From Daejeonella sp. JGW-45 (lineage in GTDB: Bacteria > Bacteroidota > Bacteroidia > Sphingobacteriales > Sphingobacteriaceae): a stretch of 64,000 nucleotides of DNA. The DNA is taken from contig NZ_JARKNC010000003.1 of the NCBI RefSeq assembly GCF_029360805.1, positions 310,001 through 374,000 on the forward strand. The letters are read 5' to 3'. The notes under the pieces were generated by a model that ran no database searches, was not told where the DNA came from, and saw nothing but the letters and a program-made list of their open reading frames with translations. Below, in pieces: positions 43,024 through 52,338 of this stretch (position 1 is its first letter; each line of letters begins with the position of its first letter). The position numbers were made by a program, and so were the translations under genes.

Positions 43024-44352
43024 CTATCCGAACAATCCTGAAACCCTCCCTTTTCTGTCAATGATCCTATTCAATGCCAGTAGATTAAGCATAAGATGCC
43101 GCGGATGATGATAATGCTCTGCGCGGTTTTTCTGTACCACCTTCAGCTCCCGGTCGCCCGCTGCAGGCCAAAATAGGTACCCATCGCGATCGAAATTCTT
43201 TTGCACGAAGGCCAAGGTCTCCCTGAAGCAGTTCCGGGCCCATTTGTCCCCCGTATGTTCTGCGAGAAAAAGAGTACCTATCAGAACTTCCTCCTGCAGC
43301 CACAACACTTTGTCCAACTTCCAGATATTGTTGCTTACGTTATCAAGCGAGCGGAAATATCCTCCATAAACGCCATCCTTAGCTGCAGTTACATGTCTTT
43401 TAAATATCCGCGCGGTCTTATCGAGCAGCTGCTGGTCCTTCCGGCGTGCGGCTTCGAACATTAGCATCCAACAGGTCTCAATTCCATGACCGGTATAGGC
43501 AAAATCACCAAAGGAATTCTCTGGTCTGCTAAAGTCGTGATTTAAAACCTCATTAAATAATTGATATTCAGGATTAAGATGATGATTAAGCAGGGCGTCT
43601 AAACACCTGTCGGCAATGTTTTGTATATCCGGATCGGGCCCATTCTCCAGCATTTGAGTAGCAGCCCGCAGGAAAACCATCCAGTGACCAACTACCCGCG
43701 GCGCAGGAATTTTTGGAGCTTCGGCATTCAGATAAGCTACATAGTAATCATAATCCGGCCTGTCATAGCGGGCCATAGAGTTCATTACGATTTTCCTGGC
43801 CAGCTCTGTATAGCTGCTTTCACCAGATGCTTTCGCGTATTCAGCAAGACCCTCAGCGATAAACAAGCCTGTATATATATCGCCCGGACCAGACAGCGGT
43901 TTTCCCTCGCGTGTAAATGAAGTCGGCCAGAATGTATCATCTGCTGGCCGCAGCTTTAAAATCAGGTCCTTTGACTTCCTGGCTATCTCGAGATATTTCG
44001 GGTTCTTTTCGATATTGTTGTACAAAAATGAATACGTCCAAAGGCCCCGGCCTTCAAACCATGCACTTTTGTTCGTTCCCAGCTGCTCGCCTGATTGGAT
44101 ATCCACAGAACAGTTAAACCCTCCGAACTGAGAATCAATAACGAATTTATCCATATTGGGGATAAACTTTTCAAAAAGATCTGAACGGTATTTGGTCTGC
44201 AGGTTTTCGAGTAATTGTGCCTGGTCCGGATCAGCAAAAACGTCTTTCAGACCACTGGCCACCGAACCCGATTTAACAACATTACATCCCGCAATGCTTC
44301 CCATGCTTAAACTTGCAAACATGGCATTTGACATAAATTGTCTTCTTTTCAT
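43024..44352 (-). CDS. Tat-exported AGE-family (N-acylglucosamine 2-epimerase-like) protein 2
   Basis: Protein of 442 residues from ATG 44352 (MKRRQFMSNAMFASLSMGS). The twin-arginine signal ends at AGC, a possible lipoprotein site. It shares with the downstream paralogue AWFEGRGLWTYSFLYNN, GDIYTGLFIAEGLAEYAKASGE, GHGIETCWMLMFEAAR and NRAEHYHHPRHLM, so both candidate catalytic His are present. It is the first gene of the PUL transcript. A TAGTTTTG -7-like word lies on the minus strand at 44448-44441, about 90 bp upstream. The tandem pair probably arose by duplication and may act on two positions or anomers of one substrate. Confidence 0.87.
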   Translation of the reverse strand: MKRRQFMSNAMFASLSMGSIAGCNVVKSGSVASGLKDVFADPDQAQLLENLQTKYRSDLFEKFIPNMDKFVIDSQFGGFNCSVDIQSGEQLGTNKSAWFEGRGLWTYSFLYNNIEKNPKYLEIARKSKDLILKLRPADDTFWPTSFTREGKPLSGPGDIYTGLFIAEGLAEYAKASGESSYTELARKIVMNSMARYDRPDYDYYVAYLNAEAPKIPAPRVVGHWMVFLRAATQMLENGPDPDIQNIADRCLDALLNHHLNPEYQLFNEVLNHDFSRPENSFGDFAYTGHGIETCWMLMFEAARRKDQQLLDKTARIFKRHVTAAKDGVYGGYFRSLDNVSNNIWKLDKVLWLQEEVLIGTLFLAEHTGDKWARNCFRETLAFVQKNFDRDGYLFWPAAGDRELKVVQKNRAEHYHHPRHLMLNLLALNRIIDRKGRVSGLFG

Positions 44353-44718
44353 ATTGCGGGGTTTTCGTGGGAATTTACAGTTTATATTAAGAATTTCGAA
44401 TAAACTAAAATACAATTATTTTAATTGTTTCATGCTTCTTCAAAACTAATTTTGTCTGAATAGACCTGCTCGTGTACGTTAACATAATGCGAACGAATAC
44501 TAAATGTGCGATAAATCAGCATGGAAGCAGCACAGCCATGATCCATCCTGTAGAGCAGGACCTGGCAGGCTGGCATTTCCCCCAAAATTGTGACAATTCA
44601 AAAATGTAACATTACTGATCATAAGTCTCTTTGAACGAGCTCTTGGCATATCTTTAGCACTTGATTTTCACAGACGAAAATCAATTTTGGCTTATAACAG
44701 CCGGTTAACAATGCTCGT
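44353..44718. promoter_or_regulatory. divergent promoter region of the PUL and the beta-barrel gene
   Basis: This 366-bp gap contains no gene. Minus strand: TAGTTTTG (44448-44441), a TAnnTTTG -7 word for the PUL. Centre: a TCCTG-tagag-CAGGA hairpin at 44546-44560. Plus strand: TTGGCATATCTTTAGCA at 44643-44659 resembles a sigma-54 -24/-12 element, with GG (44645-44646) and GC (44657-44658) separated by exactly 10 nt. Confidence 0.4.
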
Positions 44719-47403
44719 ATGTTTAGAATTCTGATTACATCTTTATTTCTCTTTGGTTCTTTTGCTGGCTATGCACAAACTTATTCTGTTCAAGGAACTG
44801 TAAAAGACACCGCCGGCGTGCCTCTAACGGGCACAGTCGTTAAACTAAAATGGGGAACTGACAGTACTGCAACGTCAGTTAATATTGATGGCGACTTCTC
44901 ACTTAGCAACATCAAATCACCAGATTTTACGCTTTCTGCTGCATTCATAGGTTTCCAAACATATATTAAGCAGTTTAAAATTGAAAATGGCACCAGTCTG
45001 ACTATTCCACCGATTGTTTTAAAACAAGGGGTAAACACTTTGAATGAAGTTGTTATCACAGCGGTGACAGCCATGAAGGTAGGCGAAGACACCGTGACCT
45101 TCAATGCTTCCTCCTTTCCTGTGAGGCAAGGTGATGCCGTTGATGAGCTATTACGAAAATTACCGGGCGTTAAAGTTGATGCCGACGGGAATGTTACTAA
45201 CCAGGGGCAAGCTATTACAAAGATCCGGCTGAACGGCAAAGACTTCTTTGGGGGGGATGTAGCAACAGCTATTAAAAACTTACCGGCTGATGTCATAAAG
45301 AATCTTCAGTTTATCGACGATTACGGAGATCAGGCTAATCTCACAGGAATAAAAACCGGTGAGCCTGAAAAGGTACTGAATATAACGATCCAGGAAGATA
45401 AAAATAAAGGCTATTTCGTTAGAGGAAATGCGGGGTTAGGTAATGAAGATCGTTATAATACAGGAGTCAGGGGGAATATCTTCCGGGGTGAGGAACGCTT
45501 TTCATTCGATGGTACAGTGACTAACGCCAATCGCGGAGGCGGTGGAGGGAATGGTATAACTGCCACTAATGCCGCGGGCCTAAGCTACCAGAACGAATGG
45601 AATAAAAAGCTTTCGGTCGATGCCGGATACAATTTCAACAATCGGCGGAATAACACGATCGGGAAAGCGTTCACACAGAACTTTCTGGAAACATTTACAC
45701 GACTTGAAGACGAATCAACCAATAATAACAGCGATAATTATAACCATAGCCTATCGGGAAACCTGGAGTACCGCAAGGATTCTTTAAACTTTCTTAGGAT
45801 ATCTCCCCGTATCTCATATAACACAGCCAAAACTGACAATTTCGGACTTTATACGATAACGCAGGAGAATTTGCTTACGGTAAGAGATAACCAAACCTCT
45901 ACCGATAATTCTTCGGCAAATATCTCCACTAACGTGTTCTACAATCATAAGTTCCGCAAAAAAGGAAGGAATATCAGTGTACGGGGGAATGTGAATTTCT
46001 CTAACGGCGACAACTTCAGGAACGTACTTAATGACTATGTGATTACGCAATCCGGAGTCGATTCTCTTCGGTTACAGAACCAGTTAATCGATAATACTAA
46101 CCGTAACTTCCAAACCCATTTATATGCTGCATACATGGAACCTCTTGGAAAAAGAAATTATATCGAAGCCAGCTATAGTTGGAACCGGTCGGTTAACAGC
46201 ACCAATAGAAATACCAATGATGTGTTAAGTGGTGTGCAGGTGTTCAACCCGGATCTAAGCAACAAATATGAATATCAGTTCGTTACTAACCGTGTCGGAT
46301 TAAACTATCGCTTCATTGAGAAAAAATACAACTACACCCTCGGTGTTAATGCGCAGCCGGCCTTGCTTACCGGCCAGAACCTAAGCAGGAATATTAACAC
46401 CCGCAAAAGCACTTTCAACTTCATCCCTTCTGCAAGATTTGTCTACAATTTTACGAAACAACAATCGCTGCAGGTAAATTACTGGGGTAGAAATAACCAG
46501 CCTGGATTTGTGCAGCTGCAGCCCATTACTGATAACTCTAACCTGCAAAACACGGTTACCGGTAACCCTAACCTGAATCCCGAATTCATCCATATGATTA
46601 ATGCCCGCTACAACCAAACAGATTGGAATATGGGGCATTTTCTAACGGCAAACGTCATGTATAACCGTACAGAGGATAAAATTGTAACTACAAAAATGTT
46701 AGTTCCCGGGACAATTAACCAGGTTACAAGTTATACCAATACCGACGGCTTTTATACCTTAAGCGGAGACTATTCCTATGGTAAACCCTTTGCCGACCGG
46801 AAATTCACTATTACTTACAGCGGTAATGCTTCATTAAATAACAACGTTGCCTTCATTGACGCAAGTAAGAATATAGCGAAGAATTTTTACCTGCGGCAGG
46901 AGTTGGAGTTCGAAGTCGATATTAAAGATGTGATCGATGTCGAATTTGAAACATCTTATGGGATTAATACTACCAAATATTCACAGGAGAACTTTGAAGA
47001 TCGCCGAACCAATTCTATGCGTTATGTGATCAGGGGGAGAAACTTCTTTTTTAAAGACCTCACAGTGGGTTATAATTTAAGCAAAACGGTAAACACCGGA
47101 TTTGACAACTCAATTGTAAAGAACCCGACTATCCTCGGAGCTTTTACTGAATACCGGTTCCTTAAGGACAATAGAATGCGAATTCGCCTGGAAGCGTTTG
47201 ACCTTTTGAATCAGAATACAGGTATATCGAGAGACGTATTTGACAATATTATTATCGACCGTCAGACCAACCGGCTCGGAAGATATTTCATGCTTTCCCT
47301 GAATATGACCCTGAGAAAGTTCGGAGGCAACGGTCCGCCTCCTGACAATCAACATCGCCCAGGCGGACCCGGCCGGCCGGGCGGCTATGGGAACCGCAAT
47401 TAA
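44719..47403 (+). CDS. TonB-dependent-receptor-like outer membrane beta-barrel protein
   Basis: Protein of 894 residues with signal (to GYAQ, about 19). A carboxypeptidase-regulatory-like domain (about 22-110, ending NTLNEVVITAV) precedes a plug-like region with DAVDELLRKLPGVKVDADGN and ITKIRLNGKDFFGG (about 135-190) and a long barrel of the outer-membrane beta-barrel family 3 type. The C-terminal tail is Pro/Gly-rich (PPPDNQHRPGG and on), not a barrel strand. This branch is not a SusC, lacks an STN domain and has no SusD neighbour. Function unknown, perhaps peptide, siderophore or envelope-stress related. An out-of-frame mini reading frame (ATG 44711, 7 codons) overlaps its start. Its TAA stop overlaps the stop of the convergent beta-lactamase-like gene. 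Confidence 0.9.
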   Translation: MFRILITSLFLFGSFAGYAQTYSVQGTVKDTAGVPLTGTVVKLKWGTDSTATSVNIDGDFSLSNIKSPDFTLSAAFIGFQTYIKQFKIENGTSLTIPPIVLKQGVNTLNEVVITAVTAMKVGEDTVTFNASSFPVRQGDAVDELLRKLPGVKVDADGNVTNQGQAITKIRLNGKDFFGGDVATAIKNLPADVIKNLQFIDDYGDQANLTGIKTGEPEKVLNITIQEDKNKGYFVRGNAGLGNEDRYNTGVRGNIFRGEERFSFDGTVTNANRGGGGGNGITATNAAGLSYQNEWNKKLSVDAGYNFNNRRNNTIGKAFTQNFLETFTRLEDESTNNNSDNYNHSLSGNLEYRKDSLNFLRISPRISYNTAKTDNFGLYTITQENLLTVRDNQTSTDNSSANISTNVFYNHKFRKKGRNISVRGNVNFSNGDNFRNVLNDYVITQSGVDSLRLQNQLIDNTNRNFQTHLYAAYMEPLGKRNYIEASYSWNRSVNSTNRNTNDVLSGVQVFNPDLSNKYEYQFVTNRVGLNYRFIEKKYNYTLGVNAQPALLTGQNLSRNINTRKSTFNFIPSARFVYNFTKQQSLQVNYWGRNNQPGFVQLQPITDNSNLQNTVTGNPNLNPEFIHMINARYNQTDWNMGHFLTANVMYNRTEDKIVTTKMLVPGTINQVTSYTNTDGFYTLSGDYSYGKPFADRKFTITYSGNASLNNNVAFIDASKNIAKNFYLRQELEFEVDIKDVIDVEFETSYGINTTKYSQENFEDRRTNSMRYVIRGRNFFFKDLTVGYNLSKTVNTGFDNSIVKNPTILGAFTEYRFLKDNRMRIRLEAFDLLNQNTGISRDVFDNIIIDRQTNRLGRYFMLSLNMTLRKFGGNGPPPDNQHRPGGPGRPGGYGNRN

Positions 47404-48299
47404 TCCAGTATTACCCCATACCGGGTCGCTCTTGCCATCCTGGAATAATAGTCATAAAGTGTTTTTGAAATGTTAGCTATAAGGTCCTGGGGCGCGGGCC
47501 CTGCTTTATAATTCTCCATAACTGCAACAGCGTAAGGGCGCTTAGCCATGTATATGATTCCCCATTCGGTAGACACCCCTCCCATCCCGCCGGGTTTGAA
47601 AGCAATCTTAGTACCGGTATTTTGCGGCAATCCCCTGGCGAGCTTACTGTTGTCGATCGGATTCTTTTGCAATATGAGTAATATTTCGTCAGAACTCGCT
47701 TTATCAATGAACTTTCCGTCATACAGCAACTTCATGATCTTTACAGCTTCTGCCGGAGTTGAGATATTTTCCTCGTTTCTCAAAGAGGCAGGCTGATCGA
47801 TCATCTTACGTTGCACGCGTGTGTTTTTTAACCCAAGGGATTCCATAGTTGCATTGATATTATTCAGCCCGACAAGCTCAATAAGGGTATTCGTCGCCGA
47901 GTTATCACTCAGCCCGATCATCAGCGTACAATAATTACGGATACTTAAGGAGACTGGGTCCATCATGACATTTAGTATTCCTGAACCGCCCACTGTATTA
48001 GATGCTGTCAATGGGCGGGTATCGCTAAGTGCGAATTTCCCTTCCCTGGCCTGCTTATAAACCTCCATCAGTATAGGGATCTTAATGGCGCTTGCCTGGG
48101 CAAAAACGATATCCTGGTTAATAGCGAAACTATCTCCTGTGGTGAGATCAACCGCCATTACGCCAGACAGGAACGGAGAAAAATTGACAATGTCCTGCAG
48201 CTGTTTTTCGGCTTTTTGTTTGAGGATGTCTTTTGCTGTTTGGGAGAAGGCGATTTGGCTGGTGAAGGAAATACAGATCAGTAATAATAGCTTTTTCAT
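47400..48299 (-). CDS. class A beta-lactamase-like serine hydrolase
   Basis: Protein of 299 residues from ATG 48299; signal ends FSQ (residue 20). Active-site motifs: SAIK (Ser70-Lys73 in direct numbering), SDN (131-133), NEENISTP near 176 for the Glu of the omega-type loop, and KPGG (235-238) in place of the usual KTG. The Thr-to-Pro change may narrow or lower beta-lactam hydrolysis, so the enzyme could be a beta-lactamase or a related peptidase-type hydrolase. It is exported to the periplasm. It stands alone, convergent with the beta-barrel gene, sharing a 4-bp stop overlap. Confidence 0.85.
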   Translation of the reverse strand: MKKLLLLICISFTSQIAFSQTAKDILKQKAEKQLQDIVNFSPFLSGVMAVDLTTGDSFAINQDIVFAQASAIKIPILMEVYKQAREGKFALSDTRPLTASNTVGGSGILNVMMDPVSLSIRNYCTLMIGLSDNSATNTLIELVGLNNINATMESLGLKNTRVQRKMIDQPASLRNEENISTPAEAVKIMKLLYDGKFIDKASSDEILLILQKNPIDNSKLARGLPQNTGTKIAFKPGGMGGVSTEWGIIYMAKRPYAVAVMENYKAGPAPQDLIANISKTLYDYYSRMARATRYGVILD

Positions 48300-48471
48300 T
48301 GTAATTGAGTTTGTATGCCTTTGTAGTGATGCAAGACTAAGATAAATGAATAGACACGCGAACCTAAAATAAAAGCGATTGATGTGAAAAGGATACACGA
48401 TTATAATATGGCTGCGGACTTTCCGCCGTCATCTGTTTATGAACCTCAGGCAGCATAGCTAGCCTTCAATT

Positions 48472-50361
48472 TTATTTAGCAAGAAAATCCAAATTCTCCG
48501 TAATCCTCTTCCCCTGCGTCTTAAACGCTTCTATATATTCAGCGATCCGCCTCTTGCCTGTTTCGAGATCGGAGTTATTGAGGTTGATGTTCAACAGATC
48601 AATGAACCAGGGAATCTTAAACTCGTTAAAGACGTAGATATCTGCTATTTCTTTAGCGATCGGCAAAGTGGTTGTTTTTGAGGCATCGTACACATCTTTA
48701 TTTCCCGCTTTCAACAGCTTCCCGTACTCCTCTTCCATTAACCGTTCAAGCAATTCCCTGGTAAATGTGTCACCTGCCCTCACTCCCGTCTCCGGGTCAT
48801 CCTCTGTAAACTTAGCACCTTTACTAAGCCATTCCCATATAATGCTTAGCCTGATCTCCCCTGTTGCCATGTCTTCCATCAGATACAGGATATCATCATT
48901 GCCGAAATAATCTGCCGCTTTCAGCGCAGCAGCCTGCATCCCCTGGCCAAAGGCGTTACCATATTGAACGGCAACACTTAGCAAGTTACGCGCGCCCCTT
49001 ATCGTTATAGGAGCCGGCTCAATCAATATGAGACCATCGGCGTCTCCCTGTGTATAGGTCAGGGGCGGGAACTTCCTCCCCAACTGGTTTGGTTCACCTA
49101 TTTTCTCCCAAACTGGTCTTACAATGTTTACCATTTTCCAGTGGGCAACCCACTTCCCGCTTGCCCCCTCACGCTGTTCGCGCTCAGCTCCCGCTACAGC
49201 CTTTTGCATACTCGACGACACTCCTTCTTCCGACCCCACCGGGATATTAGGCTCCATACCACCCTGCCAAAGAGCAAAGTTCCCATTTATATCCGGAGTG
49301 TTCACGGCCCGGCGCACACGGTCTTCGTAGTTCCGCATATAGCCGTAGGTCATCGTGATTGATTCAATGTTAGGATTGATAAAGCTCTTATCCCAGGCCA
49401 TAGCGTCTGACACACTGTTAATATAATCCCATCTCCCTGTATTGTATCCAACGAAATGCCTGCCAAGAACGGCTCTGATCTCCATGAGCATATGAGTAGC
49501 CTCAAGCTGCTCCACCAGCAGGTAGACCTTAATAGTGCCCTCCGCCAAACCAAGGTGCCCTTCCAGCGCCGTAAGCATTTCATTCCATAAGGCAGCTTCT
49601 TCTGCAGTCTGGATCTTCGGCAAATAAAGCACTATCGATGAGCCGGCCTTTTGAAGTTCCTGGTAATTATTAACCACATACAAGGTCAGGTCGGCTATTG
49701 AAGCTGCCAGCGCTACGCCATCGGCATCACGAATATGACGATCATCGAGATGCAGCCCGCGGCAACGGAATATCTTAGTAGTAAAATCTAATTGCGACCT
49801 CCAGTCCTTAACCATCGGATAACCCAGGAAGCCCTCCGACCAGCGGTTCATTTCGCCGGCCACCTGCTCCGCTACTTTGAGGAAAACGGGATCTCTCCGG
49901 ATCGCCAGTTTCAGATTACGCTGGTTATCCAGCGACATGCTGTCTATCTGGCCAAGAGCATCCTCACCATCGAACATCCAGCCATCGGCGCCCGACAGCA
50001 ACGCATAAGCAACATTTCGTATACTGCTTTCCAGGCTGGCGTTGGGCTTTGCCGCCGGACCAGTGCCCTGGATCCACTGGCGCTGAAGGTCGGCGGGAAT
50101 CTCCGAACCTTCAAACTTCCCGTCCCTTGCATCCTGCACCCTGATGTTTGTGCGTGGAATAAGGCTGTCAGCATCATAGAAGCTAACGCGCTTGTGATCT
50201 CTCTGGCGTTCAGCGCGTCTCCTGATCCGCTTGTCCATTAACTCCTTCACATCTTTATTGAAATGCACCATCGCCGAGAAGGCGCTAAGTGCCTCACTGG
50301 TATAAACATCATTGTATTCTTCCCGCAAATTATCACGGATTATAATATTTAAGTCTTTCAT
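48472..50361 (-). CDS. malate synthase family protein in the lut operon
   Basis: Protein of 629 residues, longer than E. coli AceB (533). Malate synthase features: GWMFDGEDALGQIDSMS (about 130-150), SIVLYLPKIQTAEEAALWN (about 255-275), VEQLEATHMLMEI and GYNTGRWDYINSV (about 310-340), IRGARNLLSVAVQYG (about 470), and SIIWEWLSKGAKF. The signature normally reading GLNxGRWDYIF has Tyr and Asn substitutions. It would condense glyoxylate with acetyl-CoA to malate. It starts 4 bp after lutC and no isocitrate lyase is seen. This suggests that glyoxylate comes from glycolate oxidation and not from the glyoxylate shunt; that is inference. It could act on a related keto acid. Confidence 0.85.
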   Translation of the reverse strand: MKDLNIIIRDNLREEYNDVYTSEALSAFSAMVHFNKDVKELMDKRIRRRAERQRDHKRVSFYDADSLIPRTNIRVQDARDGKFEGSEIPADLQRQWIQGTGPAAKPNASLESSIRNVAYALLSGADGWMFDGEDALGQIDSMSLDNQRNLKLAIRRDPVFLKVAEQVAGEMNRWSEGFLGYPMVKDWRSQLDFTTKIFRCRGLHLDDRHIRDADGVALAASIADLTLYVVNNYQELQKAGSSIVLYLPKIQTAEEAALWNEMLTALEGHLGLAEGTIKVYLLVEQLEATHMLMEIRAVLGRHFVGYNTGRWDYINSVSDAMAWDKSFINPNIESITMTYGYMRNYEDRVRRAVNTPDINGNFALWQGGMEPNIPVGSEEGVSSSMQKAVAGAEREQREGASGKWVAHWKMVNIVRPVWEKIGEPNQLGRKFPPLTYTQGDADGLILIEPAPITIRGARNLLSVAVQYGNAFGQGMQAAALKAADYFGNDDILYLMEDMATGEIRLSIIWEWLSKGAKFTEDDPETGVRAGDTFTRELLERLMEEEYGKLLKAGNKDVYDASKTTTLPIAKEIADIYVFNEFKIPWFIDLLNINLNNSDLETGKRRIAEYIEAFKTQGKRITENLDFLAK

Positions 50362-50365
50362 TCAG

Positions 50366-50953
50366 TTATTGTTTAATCAGGAAAATAGTCATACTTAAGG
50401 GGCCATGGGCGCCTAGCACCAATGCTTGTTCAATGTCGGCTGTTTTAGACGGGCCGCCTATAAACCCGCCGAAGCCATAGTCTTCGGATGCGATCTTTCC
50501 ATAGGCATCATGCATCGTGGATACCAGGCTGTCTTCGGTAACAACTACTGCCAAATGCTGGCAGATATATGGGATGATCCGCTGTCCCATCACGCTTTCT
50601 GTTAACCAAACCGCTCCGTTCTCGGCTACCGCCAGCCGTGCCCTTATTATTGCCAGCTCTACGTCGTCAAAGCTGTGAGGATCAACCTCTGTGTTTATTA
50701 ATTCTGCCACATCTGAGAGCTCCGGCAAGGTGGTCACAGTACGCTTTGATATATCGAAGTGCTCAGATAGCAGGGGTTTGATGTGTTCTAATTCACTAAC
50801 CGCTATTACCTGTCCTCCTATGCCCGTAAACACTTCCGTGTACCTGGAGGCGATGTCTGCTTCGACCACCTTGAACATCGATATATCAGGCAATGGCGAT
50901 AGCGCAGGCTGGTTCTTCTTTACTGCTGCCAGGATGGCTTCTCTGCTGTTCAT
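50366..50953 (-). CDS. lutC: lactate utilisation protein C (LUD domain)
   Basis: Protein of 195 residues with the LUD fold: MNSREAILAAVKKNQP, ISELEHIKPLLSEHF-type region, ENGAVWLTESVMGQRIIPYICQ, and AYGKIASEDYGFGGFIGGPSKTADIEQALVLGAHGP. It is one of three subunits of the cytoplasmic L-lactate oxidation complex LutABC. The start codon overlaps the lutB stop codon by one base (TGATG), and malate synthase starts 4 bp after it ends. The whole operon is translationally coupled. Confidence 0.94.
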   Translation of the reverse strand: MNSREAILAAVKKNQPALSPLPDISMFKVVEADIASRYTEVFTGIGGQVIAVSELEHIKPLLSEHFDISKRTVTTLPELSDVAELINTEVDPHSFDDVELAIIRARLAVAENGAVWLTESVMGQRIIPYICQHLAVVVTEDSLVSTMHDAYGKIASEDYGFGGFIGGPSKTADIEQALVLGAHGPLSMTIFLIKQ

Positions 50954-52338
50954 CAGTGTTTATCTTTGCTATTAATATTCTTCTTGTACCATTCGCCAAA
51001 TGACTGCTTCGGACTTCCAGGCATATCTCTTTGCCTGTACCAGGGATTCAGCTTATGGTTTACAGCGAAAGGTGCGTGGTTTAATATCCAGCGACCGGTT
51101 TTTCCAGCCGTCTGATACATCTCCGGAGAGGAGAAGGTGAGCGACATAGCCTTCATGCTAAATGTTTTGCGATTGGCTACATAACCCTCCTTCACGATCA
51201 CCTGCCGCCACTTGTACAGCTGATCGTGTATGGGTATTTTCACCGGGCATACATTGGAGCATGATCCGCAGAGTGTAGATGCGAACGGAAGATCGGCATG
51301 CTGCTGCATATCCAGGTTTGGTGCAAGGATAGCCCCGATCGGTCCTGATATGGTATTGTGATAGCTCAAGCCCCCGCTTTTACGGTAGACCGGGCAGGTG
51401 TTCATACATCCTCCACACTTGATACATTTCAGTGAATCGCGGAAATCCGGCCGCGCCATCAGACTGCTCCTTCCCTTATCAACCAGGATAAGATGCATTT
51501 CCTGCCCCGGCCGCGGTTTCTTAAAATGACTGGAATATATCGTGATCGGCTGACCAATAGCGCTGCGGGCAAGCAGTCTTAAAAAGACTCCCAGGTGTTT
51601 CCTTTCCGGTATCAGCTTTTCCAGTCCCATAGAAGCTATCTGCACTTCCGACAGGTGTGCACCCATATCTGCATTGCCCTCGTTGGTACAAACCACGTAC
51701 TCACCGGTTTCAGCAACAGCGAAGTTGACACCAGTAAGTGCGGCCCTGCGGGTGAGGAACACATTCCTCAGGTGCTTCCGGGCTACGCGCGTAAGTAATG
51801 TAGGATCCGACAGGCCCTTTTCCGTACCCAGATGCTCATGGAACAACTCCCCTATTTCTTCTTTCCGTTTATGGATACACGGCAGAACAATATGGCTCGG
51901 CGGCTCATTATCGATCTGCTGGATATACTCACCCAGGTCCGAATTGATCACATCAATACCTCTTTCGTGCAGATACTCGTTCAGACCGCATTCCTCTGTG
52001 AGCATAGATTTACTCTTAACCATTTGAGTGATCTCTTTCGCCTTAAGGATCGAGTATACGATCTGGTTATGTTCTTCGGCATCAGCTGCCCAATAAACCT
52101 TTACCCCGTTCTTCTTCAGGTTATCTTCAAACTGGACCAGGTAATCGTGAAGGTTAGAGATCACGTTGCTTTTTATGGCCGAGGCAGCCTCCCGCAGTTC
52201 CTCCCACTGAGGCGTCTGGTTGGCAGAGCGGTCGCGTTTCTGCCTGATCCACCATAGTGCACCGTCATGCCAGTCGACACGTTCTTCGTCTCTGTTAAAC
52301 TGTTCCGCTAAAGTTGCGTGGTCTGCGGTGCTCTTCAT
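50953..52338 (-). CDS. lutB: lactate utilisation iron-sulfur protein B
   Basis: Protein of 461 residues with an N-terminal LUD domain and a C-terminal ferredoxin-type region. Iron-sulfur motifs CIKCGGCMNTCPVY and CGSCSNVCPVKIPIH (about residues 310-370) bind two [4Fe-4S] clusters. VVCTNEGNADMGAHLSEVQIA is typical of LutB/YkgF. It carries electrons from hydroxy-acid oxidation to LutA and the quinone pool. ATGA overlap with lutA upstream and TGATG overlap with lutC downstream. Confidence 0.96.
   Translation of the reverse strand: MKSTADHATLAEQFNRDEERVDWHDGALWWIRQKRDRSANQTPQWEELREAASAIKSNVISNLHDYLVQFEDNLKKNGVKVYWAADAEEHNQIVYSILKAKEITQMVKSKSMLTEECGLNEYLHERGIDVINSDLGEYIQQIDNEPPSHIVLPCIHKRKEEIGELFHEHLGTEKGLSDPTLLTRVARKHLRNVFLTRRAALTGVNFAVAETGEYVVCTNEGNADMGAHLSEVQIASMGLEKLIPERKHLGVFLRLLARSAIGQPITIYSSHFKKPRPGQEMHLILVDKGRSSLMARPDFRDSLKCIKCGGCMNTCPVYRKSGGLSYHNTISGPIGAILAPNLDMQQHADLPFASTLCGSCSNVCPVKIPIHDQLYKWRQVIVKEGYVANRKTFSMKAMSLTFSSPEMYQTAGKTGRWILNHAPFAVNHKLNPWYRQRDMPGSPKQSFGEWYKKNINSKDKH

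Noticed and set aside
41640-44352. Ordinary cytoplasmic GlcNAc 2-epimerases
   Set aside because: Both have twin-arginine signals, so the usual cytoplasmic role is not supported.
48472-50361. Citrate lyase beta subunit or HpcH/HpaI aldolase
   Set aside because: Length and the GRWDYI and LYLPKIQTAEEA motifs match malate synthase.
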